Origin: Acidobacteriota bacterium
GTDB lineage: Bacteria; Acidobacteriota; Terriglobia; Terriglobales; Acidobacteriaceae
Reading direction: 5' to 3'
Assembly (NCBI GenBank): GCA_003010405.1
Contig: PJLO01000005.1
Coordinates: 115,909-179,908, forward strand
DNA: 64,000 nt
The translations under genes and the position numbers were made by a program. The notes beneath the pieces were generated by a model, which searched no databases, was not told the origin of the DNA, and saw only the letters and a program-made list of their open reading frames with translations. Of this stretch, positions 9,657 to 18,283 are shown in pieces. Each line of letters opens with the position of its first letter. Position 1 is the first letter of the stretch.

Positions 9657-10424
9657 ATGCGTTCGGTCATTTTATCAATAGTTTTGGTTGTGCCTTTCTT
9701 CGGTGTTCAGGCCCAGAGCCGCCCGGCCAGCGATCCGCCTGCGATCGCTCTGGCTGCGCAATCCATTGCCGCAGTCGCCGGGAGTTCCAACCTCAGCGAT
9801 GTAACGCTCACAGGGAATGCAAAATTGAACATGCAGGAGAGTGGCACATTTAAGCTCTCGGCACTGGGCTCAGGCGAAAGCAGGATAGATCTTGTCTTAC
9901 CAGGTGGAACAACGACGGTGATTCGTGACGTACGAAGCAAGGCTCCTCACGGGGAATGGAAGGCACCCAATAATCGATCAGGCACATTGTCATCTCACAA
10001 CTGCCTGACTGACGCTGCGTGGTTTATTCCGGCACTGGGGTCGTTGGCAGCAGCGCCCAATGTGGTGCTTACATACGTGGGAAAGGAGGTTCGCAAAGGC
10101 GTCGAGGTGCAACACCTTCATTCCTATGTCTATGAGGCTGGGCAGGGATCTGTTCCCGGCATGAAAGAACTAAGCGGAATGGATTTTTACCTTGATGCGG
10201 CAACCTTGCTTCCCGTAGCAACGACTTTCAATGCGCATCCTGATCATGATGCACTGACGAACCTGCTGGTTGAAATCGATTTTACGGACTATCAACGAAT
10301 GAATGGCGTATTAGTTCCGAAACATATTCAACGTTATCAGCAGGGCGCTTTGATACTCGACCTGATAGTGACCGGAGCCTCGTTTAATTCAGGGCTGCAG
10401 CCTGCGCTGTTTGCAATTAATTAA
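9657..10424 (+). CDS. secreted protein of unknown function
   Basis: The 255-residue protein starts with a signal peptide (MRSVILSIVLVVPFFGVQA, cleavage near AQS). The rest is predicted beta-rich, with SNLSDVTLTGNAKLN near residue 45 and a C-terminal half (YLDAATLLPVATTF, DFTDYQRMNGVLVPKHIQRY) resembling LolA/LolB-like outer-membrane lipoprotein-sorting folds often seen in acidobacterial exported proteins. It lies 19 bases upstream of the Rhs signal-peptide fragment on the same strand and may have been cotranscribed with it. A second secreted protein of the same general style is at 39409-40209. Function is unknown. Confidence 0.65.
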   Translation: MRSVILSIVLVVPFFGVQAQSRPASDPPAIALAAQSIAAVAGSSNLSDVTLTGNAKLNMQESGTFKLSALGSGESRIDLVLPGGTTTVIRDVRSKAPHGEWKAPNNRSGTLSSHNCLTDAAWFIPALGSLAAAPNVVLTYVGKEVRKGVEVQHLHSYVYEAGQGSVPGMKELSGMDFYLDAATLLPVATTFNAHPDHDALTNLLVEIDFTDYQRMNGVLVPKHIQRYQQGALILDLIVTGASFNSGLQPALFAIN

Positions 10425-10443
10425 AAGTTATCGTTTTGGAAGG

Positions 10444-10581
10444 ATGTATATGAAACTCTGCTTAAGAGTTGTTGCCGTTGCCGTGCTCTTTGTCAGCAGT
10501 TTTGCTGCAGCCCCGGTCGCAATTGGTCAACCTTTGTACGGGACTTTCGGCGGAGGGCCTTTTGACGTCGTCAATTTCTAA
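10444..10581 (+). pseudogene. 5' fragment of a YD-repeat (Rhs) gene with signal peptide
   Basis: A 45-codon frame encodes a signal peptide (KLCLRVVAVAVLFVSSFAAA) and then QPLYGTFGGGPFDVVNF before TAA at 10579. GGPFDVVN is how many acidobacterial YD-repeat proteins start after their signal; it should lead into a NLGNLNVH-type stretch. Instead the frame stops, and 12 bases later the Rhs core begins in another frame. The simplest explanation is a deletion that removed several hundred codons and left a frameshift. GGAAGGATGT supplies the ribosome-binding site. Confidence 0.7.
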
Positions 10582-10592
10582 GTGACAATAGT

Positions 10593-13500
10593 TTGGGCTT
10601 GCCTATTTATGGAATAACCACGAAAACCCAGCTACCCAGTGGTAAAAGTCGTTCTGTGTACGTGTCCTATAAAGGGCAATACGCTGGGTCTGGGTTAGTA
10701 GATTCTGTCGTCGAGTCTGGTTTTACATCCGCTGATGGCTCTCGCACGACTAGGGTGGCATATCAGACACTGGATAATGGAATCCTTGACAAACCCCAGA
10801 GCATCAGTGTCTACGACACGTTCGGCTCTCAAGTGGCGAGAACTGACTACGGATATGATCAGAGCAGTGTTACGGGAACTTCTTCGCCGCAACACATCGG
10901 TATCTCGGGGTCGCGCGGCAATCTTACCACCGTCACCAGATGGACATCCGGGTCGTCATCACTTTCCTCTACCTACACTTATTACGATACCGGCCTTGTC
11001 CGAAAAGCTTATGCTGTCAACAGCACGACTAGTTCTACCAGCTATACCTATGGTTACTGCGGCAATTCCTTCCCCTCAAGTGTTACCGGGCCAACGGGAC
11101 TAACGGCCCAGGCTACCTGGGGCTGCACGGGGGGAGTGCAGCTGACGGCAACGGACGCCAACGGAAATGTATCATCTTCCACCTATACGGACCCCTATTT
11201 CTGGCGCCCATCGTCATCAACAGATGCCGCCCAGAACTCTACGAATTACACGTATACATCTGCATCTTCTGGCACCCCGGCCTCGGTTGAGAGCTCTATG
11301 GCAATTAGCGGCAGCTCGGGATCGGACGTTTTGACTACGCTTGATCCTTTTGGGCGAACGTTGACCTCACAGGTGCGGCAGGCTCCCGGATCCCCGAGCT
11401 TCGACACCATCGGTTACGCGTATGATTCCCTTGGGCGGATAAGCTTTACGTCCCTTCCTTATAGCGCAAGCGCCGGCCAGGCAACTGCCAGTGGACCGGG
11501 TCAGTCGATGAGCTACGATGCTTTATCGAGGGTTGTGGGAGTGAGCGACGCCGGAGGTGGATTCAAGACCGTGTCCTATCCCGACAACGACGTGCTGGTT
11601 ACCAGAGGTCCGGCGCCGAACTGTGAAAACTCCAAACAACGGCAAAATGAATACGACGGATTTGGTCGCCTCACCTCGGTCTGCGAACTGACCAGCGGGA
11701 CAGGGAGCGGAAGCTGCAGCCAATCCAGTCCGCAAACCGGCTACTGGACGAAGTACACTTACAATGCTCTCGGCAATATCGTTGGTGTTGCGCAGAACGC
11801 GCAGGCTGCTTCGCAACAGACACGTAGTTTTACATATGATTGGCTTGGTCGCTTGACCTCGGAGATAAACCCCGAAAACGGCTCAACGCATTACACCTAC
11901 GATAGCGATGCAAGTTGCGGGACATCCCCCGGTGACCTGGTGAAGAAGGTAGATGCAATGGGTAATGTAACTTGCATCGCGTACGATCTTCTCCATCGTC
12001 CGACGAAGGTGAGTTACCCCTCGGGACCGTACTCTGCGAATACACCCACAAAGAACTTCGTATACGATGCCGCCACCGTAGGCGGAGTAACAATGGCCAA
12101 TGCCAAAGGGCGTCTTGCGGAGGCGTATACCGGAACATCTCCATCGAGCGCGATTACGGATATTGGCTTTAGCTACTCCGTGCGTGGAGAGACAACAGGC
12201 GTTTGGGAAAAGACGCCTCACAGTAACGGCTACTCGCATGTATACACGACGGGTTATTGGGCAAACGGTCTTCCCATGAACCTGAGCGGCATTCCGTCCG
12301 TGCCCGCTATCGCGTACTCGTTGGATGGCGAAGGAAGGCCTAATTCGGTCAATGCGGGTTCGAGTCCACTTCTGAACAGTGTCATGTACAATCCGGCAAG
12401 CCAGGTTACTGGTCTACAGTATGGTTCCGGAGATATGGACAACTTTCTTTTCGATCCAAACACTGGCAGGATGATCAGCTATCAATATCAACTCAGCACT
12501 CAAACGCCGGTCACAGGATCTTTGAAGTGGAATCCGGACGGCAGCCTCGGGGTGCTTGCTATCGCAGATCCTTTCAATGCGGCAAATTCCCAGACATGCA
12601 CTTACGGCAATGACGATCTAGGGCGGATCGCCAAAACAAATTGCGTGGTCGCAGGCACTCAGACGACTCTCTGGCAGCAAAAGTTTAGCCTTGATCCGTT
12701 TGGCAACATCAGTAAATTTGGAAGCAACGGTGTTTTTCCGGCAACCTATAGCACCTCCACGAACTGGATCGCGTCGGGAATTACTGCGACTTACGACTCC
12801 AATGGCAATATCACTACAGACGGCCAGCACCAGTATTCCTGGGACGCAGGAGGCAATTTGGCCTCGGTCGATACAATTAATGTCACCTTTGACGCCTTGG
12901 GCCGTGCTGCGGAGCAGGCGAACTCCGGCTCGTACACCCAGATACTCTATGCCCCGTGGGGTGATAAAATCGCCCTGGTCAACGGGGGAAACTTGCAGAA
13001 AGCCTTTATTCCACTGCTGGGTGGGGCGAAAGCCGTGTACACCAGTACGGGATTAACTTATTACCGGCATCCGGATTGGCTGGGCAGCTCGCGATTTGCG
13101 TCTACCCACACGCAGCCGACCACGGTCTATTACAGCGGAGCTTACGCTCCCTACGGCGAATCGTATTCTGAGACAGGAACCACGGACCGCTCCTTTACCG
13201 GCCAGAATCAGGACACAGTGGCTGGAATTTACGATTTTCCCACCCGTGGCTACAGCCCTGCTCAGGGCCGCTGGCTATCCCCAGACAAGGCAGGGCTCGG
13301 CGCGGTAAATCCAGCAAAGCCACAGAGTTGGAACCGATATGCCTACGTACACAACAAACCCCTTCGCTCCGTCGATCCTCTCGGACAAGATGCTTATGAT
13401 CTTGTATACTGCGGGGATTGCGGCAGTTCCGGTGACTCATTGGGTTACTCGGGGTCGGGCTACTCGGAGAATGATGGCGGAGCCTTTGATGCTATCGGAG

Positions 13501-14171
13501 ACTTTTTCGAGGGAATTGGAGACTTTTTTAGCGGCTTGTTCAGTGGTGGTGGTAGCGATCACCGCAGCCCGCCCGCTCCAAGCATAAACTATGCGCAATC
13601 GAGTGCGTCGTCTAGTGCCGCCCGATCCATTTCCAACGGTACGGGTTCCTCGGTGTCGGTGAATGGAGACCCGGGTATCCCTTCCCCCGCAAACAACGGG
13701 ATTGGGGACCTAGTTCAGAGTCTCTTCTGCAGCGCATTCTCTGGCCTTGTAAACGCAGCAAGTCCGCAAAACGTAAGCAGTACGATTGGGCTCGGAGCTG
13801 GTGGTAGTGCTGGTGTGGGTTGGTGTTTCGGGGTAGCAGGTTCGGCGGGTGTTCAAGCTGTTGCCGACAGTCATGGAAACCTTGGTATAGCCTTCAATGC
13901 GGGAGGCAACCCGGGCTATGGTGTTTATGGCCTTGGTGCGACCGGCGGCGTTCAAGGTTCTTATTCGACAGCCTCAAGTATCTATGACCTAAGAGGGTAC
14001 TCTCTCGGAGGTGGCGTCACTGCTGGCCCTGGCGGCGTGGACGTTTCTGCCAGCCGCGGCGGGACGACGACAGTGACAGGCACATTGGGAGTCGGAGGCG
14101 GGACTAAGGGTGCTGCGCTCTCTGTGAATCACACGTGGGTACCAAACGCGCTTAGCACAAACTGTCGTTAA
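10593..14171 (+). CDS. YD-repeat (Rhs-family) protein, 5'-deleted
   Basis: This 1192-codon frame has numerous YD/RHS repeats: YTYNALGNIVGVAQ, FTYDWLGRLTSEINPENG, YDLLHRPTKV, ATYDSNGNITTDGQHQYSWD. The conserved Rhs core end is at about residues 870-935 (RGYSPAQGRWLSPDKAG, then NRYAYVHNKPLRSVDPLG). Beyond it is a variable tail of some 260 residues rich in Gly and Ser. Rhs proteins form a shell that delivers a variable C-terminal effector. The only available start here is a TTG without a ribosome-binding site; the true N-terminus is the detached fragment at 10444, so the gene is probably not expressed as an exported protein. No known toxin motif is visible in the tail. Confidence 0.8.
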   Translation: MGLPIYGITTKTQLPSGKSRSVYVSYKGQYAGSGLVDSVVESGFTSADGSRTTRVAYQTLDNGILDKPQSISVYDTFGSQVARTDYGYDQSSVTGTSSPQHIGISGSRGNLTTVTRWTSGSSSLSSTYTYYDTGLVRKAYAVNSTTSSTSYTYGYCGNSFPSSVTGPTGLTAQATWGCTGGVQLTATDANGNVSSSTYTDPYFWRPSSSTDAAQNSTNYTYTSASSGTPASVESSMAISGSSGSDVLTTLDPFGRTLTSQVRQAPGSPSFDTIGYAYDSLGRISFTSLPYSASAGQATASGPGQSMSYDALSRVVGVSDAGGGFKTVSYPDNDVLVTRGPAPNCENSKQRQNEYDGFGRLTSVCELTSGTGSGSCSQSSPQTGYWTKYTYNALGNIVGVAQNAQAASQQTRSFTYDWLGRLTSEINPENGSTHYTYDSDASCGTSPGDLVKKVDAMGNVTCIAYDLLHRPTKVSYPSGPYSANTPTKNFVYDAATVGGVTMANAKGRLAEAYTGTSPSSAITDIGFSYSVRGETTGVWEKTPHSNGYSHVYTTGYWANGLPMNLSGIPSVPAIAYSLDGEGRPNSVNAGSSPLLNSVMYNPASQVTGLQYGSGDMDNFLFDPNTGRMISYQYQLSTQTPVTGSLKWNPDGSLGVLAIADPFNAANSQTCTYGNDDLGRIAKTNCVVAGTQTTLWQQKFSLDPFGNISKFGSNGVFPATYSTSTNWIASGITATYDSNGNITTDGQHQYSWDAGGNLASVDTINVTFDALGRAAEQANSGSYTQILYAPWGDKIALVNGGNLQKAFIPLLGGAKAVYTSTGLTYYRHPDWLGSSRFASTHTQPTTVYYSGAYAPYGESYSETGTTDRSFTGQNQDTVAGIYDFPTRGYSPAQGRWLSPDKAGLGAVNPAKPQSWNRYAYVHNKPLRSVDPLGQDAYDLVYCGDCGSSGDSLGYSGSGYSENDGGAFDAIGDFFEGIGDFFSGLFSGGGSDHRSPPAPSINYAQSSASSSAARSISNGTGSSVSVNGDPGIPSPANNGIGDLVQSLFCSAFSGLVNAASPQNVSSTIGLGAGGSAGVGWCFGVAGSAGVQAVADSHGNLGIAFNAGGNPGYGVYGLGATGGVQGSYSTASSIYDLRGYSLGGGVTAGPGGVDVSASRGGTTTVTGTLGVGGGTKGAALSVNHTWVPNALSTNCR

Positions 14172-14183
14172 TTAGGAGGAGCG

Positions 14184-14456
14184 ATGCTTCCGCGCATTAC
14201 GGTCACGTTTATTGTTCTTGGGTTCTTGGTCGCATTCGTCGGAGTATTCTCACGTGAATATGTAAGAAACCGTCTGCAAGATTCCGGCGTCACGCTCAAA
14301 ACATGGGTAACCATAGGAGATGAATTGCGCTACGCAGTGCAATATCTGAAGTTGGCGAAAACACATCACTTTCCGAGTTGGCCAGCCGTTCTGGCAATCA
14401 CAGGGATACCCGGAGCGTTCGTGCTGATGATCCTTGGCCTGATGCTTCGACGGTAG
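14184..14456 (+). CDS. small two-helix membrane protein, candidate Rhs immunity gene
   Basis: The 90-residue protein begins 12 bases after the Rhs stop codon with a very strong AGGAGGAGCG ribosome-binding site. It has a membrane helix at residues 5-22 (VTFIVLGFLVAFVGVF) and another at 68-88 (VLAITGIPGAFVLMILGLML), with a charged middle. A small gene directly behind a polymorphic Rhs gene is where the cognate immunity protein is normally found, so this is the best candidate. The fold is not recognised, and the call depends on position alone. Confidence 0.6.
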   Translation: MLPRITVTFIVLGFLVAFVGVFSREYVRNRLQDSGVTLKTWVTIGDELRYAVQYLKLAKTHHFPSWPAVLAITGIPGAFVLMILGLMLRR

Positions 14457-14779
14457 TTGTGGTCATCCGAAAATGGAGCTGACGTCCGATATGGCGCAGG
14501 CGGTGTTTTTGCCATGCTTCGCAAGGGGTTGAGGGTGACACGTCACCCCTAAAGGGTGCTGCGGGTGAACGCGGCGTTAACGCCGGTTAACGTAATAGTC
14601 ATTAGATCGTGGAAAGTGCATCAGAGTTTGCCGATCACCGTTGTCTCAAACAACCGTTGTGCCTAAGCCGGCTGTTTGCCGCCGAACGTGGGGCGACCAG
14701 GCCGCGGTGGTGGATAGAAGATGTGGGTTGTTTCATTTGCCTCCAACTATGCAAAGTTTCGGCGGGTGATAGGTGATAG
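14457..14779. other. intergenic stretch, no gene recognised
   Basis: Short inverted repeats such as GGGTGACACGTCACCC (14532 region) and GGCGTTAACGCC (14572 region) are present but lack terminator tails. No coding frame is convincing. Confidence 0.4.
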
Positions 14780-15115
14780 ATGATTGCACCGGTGATAGCG
14801 TATGCGATTTTCCTATTGAAAAGCTTATTGCACTTTCTACGGCGAATTGGAAGCGCAAAGTGGAACTGCGTTGTTGCTTCGGTCGTTTGCGCCGAATTAT
14901 CCATCCTCGACTGGCGATGTCCGGCGGTTATGGTGTGTTACAAGCTGATCTCGCACGATGGATTACAGCAGGAGACATCTGTGCTCCCCTTCATTTTTCG
15001 CAGTTCTGCCGAGCAATATGCCCGTAAGCTTATAGCGAAGAAGTCCGTAACAGTGCGTGTCGATCCGAAGAAGCCGAAACCCACTCAGATACATATACAG
15101 GATCAGAAGTTTTAG
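14780..15115 (+). CDS. small DUF3592-like membrane-anchored protein
   Basis: This 111-residue frame has one N-terminal hydrophobic helix (VIAYAIFLLKSLLHFL), then a stretch with the layout of DUF3592-type proteins: KWNCVVASV, VMVCYKLISHDG and a closing VTVRVDPKKPKPTQI. DUF3592 proteins are of unknown function. The ATG at 14780 has only a weak AGGTGA upstream. It may be a complete short member or a trimmed remnant, since it sits among debris. An overlapping frame at 14773 is less protein-like. Confidence 0.45.
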   Translation: MIAPVIAYAIFLLKSLLHFLRRIGSAKWNCVVASVVCAELSILDWRCPAVMVCYKLISHDGLQQETSVLPFIFRSSAEQYARKLIAKKSVTVRVDPKKPKPTQIHIQDQKF

Positions 15116-15205
15116 TGTTTCGCAATTTAAACCGTCTCTGAGGTTTTGGGTCAGACTCCATCACGCTCCAGTGTGACCGGGACGGTAATGAGCGGAGCGA
15201 GCCGG

Positions 15206-15711
15206 CTATTCAGAATTGTTGTCCTCGTACCATTCCAGGAAACCAAACACCAGATAAAGTGTGTTCGTTCCTGATTCCTCAATTGCGGTTTTTGCCGCGC
15301 TCCCGATCTTTCTTGTTAGGGACTCCAGCTTAGCGGGGTACAGCAGCACCGGGAGTAGACTTTGATCTTCAAAGTTGGATGAATGGTTCAGATCAAATGA
15401 GAGGTTCCAACCAAGCATTTCTGCATAATCGTAGGCGGTCAACTCACCGCCCTCGTATTCTTCCGATGGCTCAGGAACAGGGCATAGAGTGACTTCTGAC
15501 CATCTAAGAGCCGCTTAAAAACATCGTCAAGCCTAACGCCAACCACTCTGATGGAGGACGATTGACGGTGAATGAAATTCAGAAGACGATTTCGGTTCGT
15601 GAGGTCAAGCAATCGCGTTCGGATTCTTTCAAGACCTGCTTCTACGGTTCCCTCAAGGAACTCCTGACTGAGCGACACACCTGCGCCATTCTGGTCCGGG
15701 CTATCCGGCAA
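15206..15711 (-). pseudogene. 5' remnant of a DUF4011 superfamily I helicase gene
   Basis: The first 90 codons from ATG 15711 contain the DUF4011 hallmark RLLDLTNRNRLLNF followed by VRLDDVFKRLLDG. At about 15500 the frame shifts by one base; the continuation is read in the next frame as VTLCPVPEPSEEYEGGEL, then TAYDYAEMLGWNLSFDL and LVFGFLEWYED, again DUF4011. The homology ends near 15215. Full-length members are very large (well over 1000 residues) with helicase and DUF3320/nuclease parts and occur in defence contexts. Less than 170 codons remain, so this is a dead 5' fragment. Confidence 0.75.
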
Positions 15712-15938
15712 TGGTTCTTCTCCTCTTCGCCTACAGCGTATTCAGGCGGCACTCTGGGGGAACCTATTGAAAGTAGGACGGTTGAATATGAATGTCAATG
15801 AGGTACCGCCCATAAATCAGGAACTAATTTTCACCACCAATGCTCCCCGCGACGCCCACCCAATCTAGCGCAATATCCATAGAGTTCAGCAGTGAGCGGT
15901 AATCAGCGCATTGCCGCCCGCAGTCGCCGGAGGACTCA

Positions 15939-16511
15939 ATGCGCGTTGCCCTGTATGCCCGTGTCTCAACCTTGAATGGACAGGACCCAGAAATGCAGTT
16001 GCGGGAGTTACGCGAGTATGCTGCACGACGCGGCTGGGAAATCATTGACGAATATACAGACCACGGAATTTCGGGTTCACGTGAATCTCGCCCACAGTTG
16101 AATCGGCTCATGCAAGATGCACGACACCGTGCAATTGACGCCGTGGCCGTATGGAAGTTGGACCGCTTCGCCCACAGCCTCAAAATGCTCGTGGTCAGCT
16201 TGGCCGAACTGGAAGCGCTCGGAGTCGCCTTCGTCAGCCTCCGTGACAACCTAGACCTCTCCACACCTACCGGACGCTTGATGTTTCAGGTCGTGGGTGC
16301 TATGGCCGAGTTTGAGCGAGCGCTCATTCAAGAGCGCGTGCGTGCCGGACTCCGCAATGCCCGCGCCAAGGGCAAAGCTCTGGGGCGTCCTCGCCGCATC
16401 GTGGACAGCGATGCGATTGCCGAGCTAAAGGCAAAGGGCATGAGCACGCGCAAAATAGCGCGAACCCTCGGAATCGGGTACGGAACAGTGAGAGCGCGGC
16501 TGGCGAGCTAA
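15939..16511 (+). CDS. small serine recombinase (resolvase/invertase family)
   Basis: The 190-residue protein has the complete catalytic domain of serine recombinases: the nucleophile is Ser10 in VALYARVST, and the conserved Arg region is AVWKLDRFAHS near residues 65-75. GRLMFQVVGAMAEFERALI marks the E helix. Residues 140-190 form the helix-turn-helix (AELKAKGMSTRKIARTLGIG). Length is normal for Tn3-resolvase/Pin-type enzymes. CCGGAGGACT precedes the ATG. Such enzymes resolve cointegrates or invert DNA by double-strand cleavage at short dyad sites; no obvious pair of sites was seen. It sits between helicase debris and a small-gene cassette and may be the mobilising agent for the latter. Confidence 0.9.
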   Translation: MRVALYARVSTLNGQDPEMQLRELREYAARRGWEIIDEYTDHGISGSRESRPQLNRLMQDARHRAIDAVAVWKLDRFAHSLKMLVVSLAELEALGVAFVSLRDNLDLSTPTGRLMFQVVGAMAEFERALIQERVRAGLRNARAKGKALGRPRRIVDSDAIAELKAKGMSTRKIARTLGIGYGTVRARLAS

Positions 16512-16654
16512 AAACCCCTCCGCGCAGTTGGCACTCGCAGCATTAGAAAATAAGCGTTTGGCCGAGCCAAAATCATCGGGCGGCAATTAAATAATTTGCG
16601 CTCGGTTTCACTCACTCCACAGGGCGGAATGCTTGACGGCAGAGGACTATCAAA

Positions 16655-16981
16655 ATGGATGCTAAGCTCCGCGCAGAACTGTCAGCACTCGGCATCGACA
16701 TGCGCGAGCGGAAGGCTCTGTACGTCTTGGCAGAGATCTGCCCCGGCTGCGGGATGGTTCCGCTGTATACCGGTCATGCATGCGGCGAGAATTGGGTTCG
16801 TGAGGTTTGCCCGGCGTGTGGCAAAGTGATGACTGAGTCCGGCAACATGCTGCACTTACGCAATGAGCCAAGATGCGACTGCGCTTCATCGGGCTGTCCA
16901 TTCTGTGCTGAGTGTTGTCAGAGGCTCTCAGCCGCCACAGTGGGTCAACTGATTGAGTGGCCAAATAAGGGGGCCGAGTGA
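16655..16981 (+). CDS. small Cys-rich (zinc-ribbon-like) protein
   Basis: The 108-residue protein has several Cys pairs: CPGCG and CPACG in the centre, then CDCASSGCPFCAECC in the C-terminal third, a pattern suited to two or more zinc sites. The N-terminal 25 residues are helical (LRAELSALGIDMRERKALYVL). AGAGGA lies at proper distance before ATG 16655. Its stop codon overlaps the GTG of the metallophosphoesterase gene (GTGA), which indicates translational coupling. No family is recognised. Confidence 0.65.
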   Translation: MDAKLRAELSALGIDMRERKALYVLAEICPGCGMVPLYTGHACGENWVREVCPACGKVMTESGNMLHLRNEPRCDCASSGCPFCAECCQRLSAATVGQLIEWPNKGAE

Positions 16982-17636
16982 AAGTCGTTTGTCTATCCGA
17001 TACGCACAATTTGCACCGAACCATTACCGCCCACATGGAAGGCGACCTGTTCATACACGCTGGCGACTTCTCGTTCTTTTTCGACGATATGCCCGCAATT
17101 CGTGACTTCAATGTCTGGCTCGGAGAACTGCGTTTCCGGCATAAAGTGGTGGTGCCGGGGAACCATGAGCGGATCATGTACGAGAAGCCCGAACTGCGGC
17201 GCATCATCACCAATGCCAAATTGCTCATCAATGAGGCCGTGACGATTGAAGGAATGAAGTTATGGGGTTCCCCGGTCACTTGTGACGATAAAGCGTTTGG
17301 CTGTGCTACCCAAGAGGAGCGGCGCGCGCTCTATGCTTCGATCCCGCTTGATACGGACATCGTGGTAACCCATGGTCCGGCCTACGGCGTGCTAGATGAG
17401 GAGTTCAGGGCTAAAGGCGTTCATCGGGGCTGCCGGAACTTCTGGCTGCGATTCAGCGCGTGAAGCCGCAGTTTCATATCTTTGGACACGTTCACGCCAG
17501 CCGTGGTGCTGTGCCGACCGAGGAGACAGCCTTTATCAATGCCGCCCTGCTTGGCTGGTCTGGCGGGCTGGAGCACGCTCCCTTCTCATTCACATTCCCG
17601 AGGAAAGGCAGGAGGCAAAATGCAAACCCGAAATAG
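16978..17636 (+). pseudogene. calcineurin-like metallophosphoesterase, frameshifted
   Basis: The N-terminal 150 codons carry metallophosphoesterase motifs: SDTHN (motif I, residues 7-11), GDLFIHAGDFS (motif II), VPGNHE (motif III) and VVTHGP (motif IV). At about 17437 one G appears missing in CCGGAA; the intended continuation (ELLAAIQRVKPQFHIFGHVH) is read in another frame to TAG 17634 and contains the last metal-binding GHVH. As written, the gene ends at 17463 without that motif and should be inactive. The GTG start overlaps the stop of the preceding gene. Either a recent mutation or a sequencing error in a GC-rich run would explain it. Confidence 0.8.
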
Positions 17637-17808
17637 CAAGGGCGAGGTCGTCGCTGAGCAGAACGTCAGCATCACGAAGGATGGCACCGTTGTTTCCGTC
17701 AATACGATGTTCGATCACGGCAAGCCCGTCTCGCAAACCATCGCTGTGCGCGATGATAGCGGCAATGTCCGTACCGAAACCGTGCTCGGCGGGAAGTTGT
17801 TGCCGTGA
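17620..17808 (+). CDS. small hypothetical protein (62 residues)
   Basis: Starts at ATG 17620 behind a strong AGGAGG at 17609-17614 and overlaps the repaired end of the metallophosphoesterase gene by 17 bases. The sequence is short and beta-prone (VVAEQNVSITKDGTVVSVNT), with no Cys and no membrane segment. Its TGA overlaps the GTG start of the next gene. The same frame extends upstream to a TTG at 17482, but that part is a shadow of the phosphoesterase. Function unknown. Confidence 0.55.
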   Translation: MQTRNSKGEVVAEQNVSITKDGTVVSVNTMFDHGKPVSQTIAVRDDSGNVRTETVLGGKLLP

Positions 17809-18203
17809 GTCCCGAGTTGGAGAGCCGGATATACGCACGCTGGTCCGAGTGGTTCGGTCAGCGCGAGGACAAGACTAAGTCATTGATGGGCTATGGATTC
17901 CAACATGGGGACGGCTGGTACGAACTGCTCGTACGAACCTTCGAGCGCATTGAACCGAAAGTTGGTGCGTTCAATCTTGAACTGGCCAAGATTGGTACGC
18001 AATTTGAAATCATTGAGGTCAAGGAAAAATTCGGCGAGTTGCGGATCATCGCCATGCCTACGAACAGGGAGATCATTTTCGCGTTCCTTGACACACGCGA
18101 AGAATCGCGGAGAATCTGTGAACTCTGCGGCGCTCCGGGCGAGTTGCACACTGCGTACAGCAGAACACTGTGCACAGGGTGCTTCTACCAGATCATGGAG
18201 TGA
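17805..18203 (+). CDS. hypothetical protein with C-terminal zinc knuckle
   Basis: The 132-residue protein starts at GTG 17805, overlapping the previous stop (GTGA). The first hundred residues are predicted alpha/beta (YGFQHGDGWYELLVRTFERI, EVKEKFGELRIIAMP). The end carries two Cys pairs (CELCGAPG and LCTGCF), a likely treble-clef or zinc-ribbon site. The KFGELRI element and terminal finger recall small phage-borne or island-borne proteins, but I cannot name a family. It closes a four-gene overlapping cassette that begins at 16655. Confidence 0.65.
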   Translation: MSPELESRIYARWSEWFGQREDKTKSLMGYGFQHGDGWYELLVRTFERIEPKVGAFNLELAKIGTQFEIIEVKEKFGELRIIAMPTNREIIFAFLDTREESRRICELCGAPGELHTAYSRTLCTGCFYQIME

Positions 18204-18217
18204 ACGCAATTTGCGCG

Positions 18218-18249
18218 AGCGAGGAATGGGCTTTTTTCCATCCTCGCTC
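18218..18249 (+). terminator. hairpin between convergent genes
   Basis: AGCGAGGAATGG pairs with CCATCCTCGCT (one bulged A) around a loop containing six T. It lies 15 bases after the stop of the preceding plus-strand gene and 35 bases past that of the converging minus-strand gene, so it may serve both. Confidence 0.5.
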
Positions 18250-18283
18250 TAATGGTGCCCAATCAGCCCAGCCATCGTCTCCA

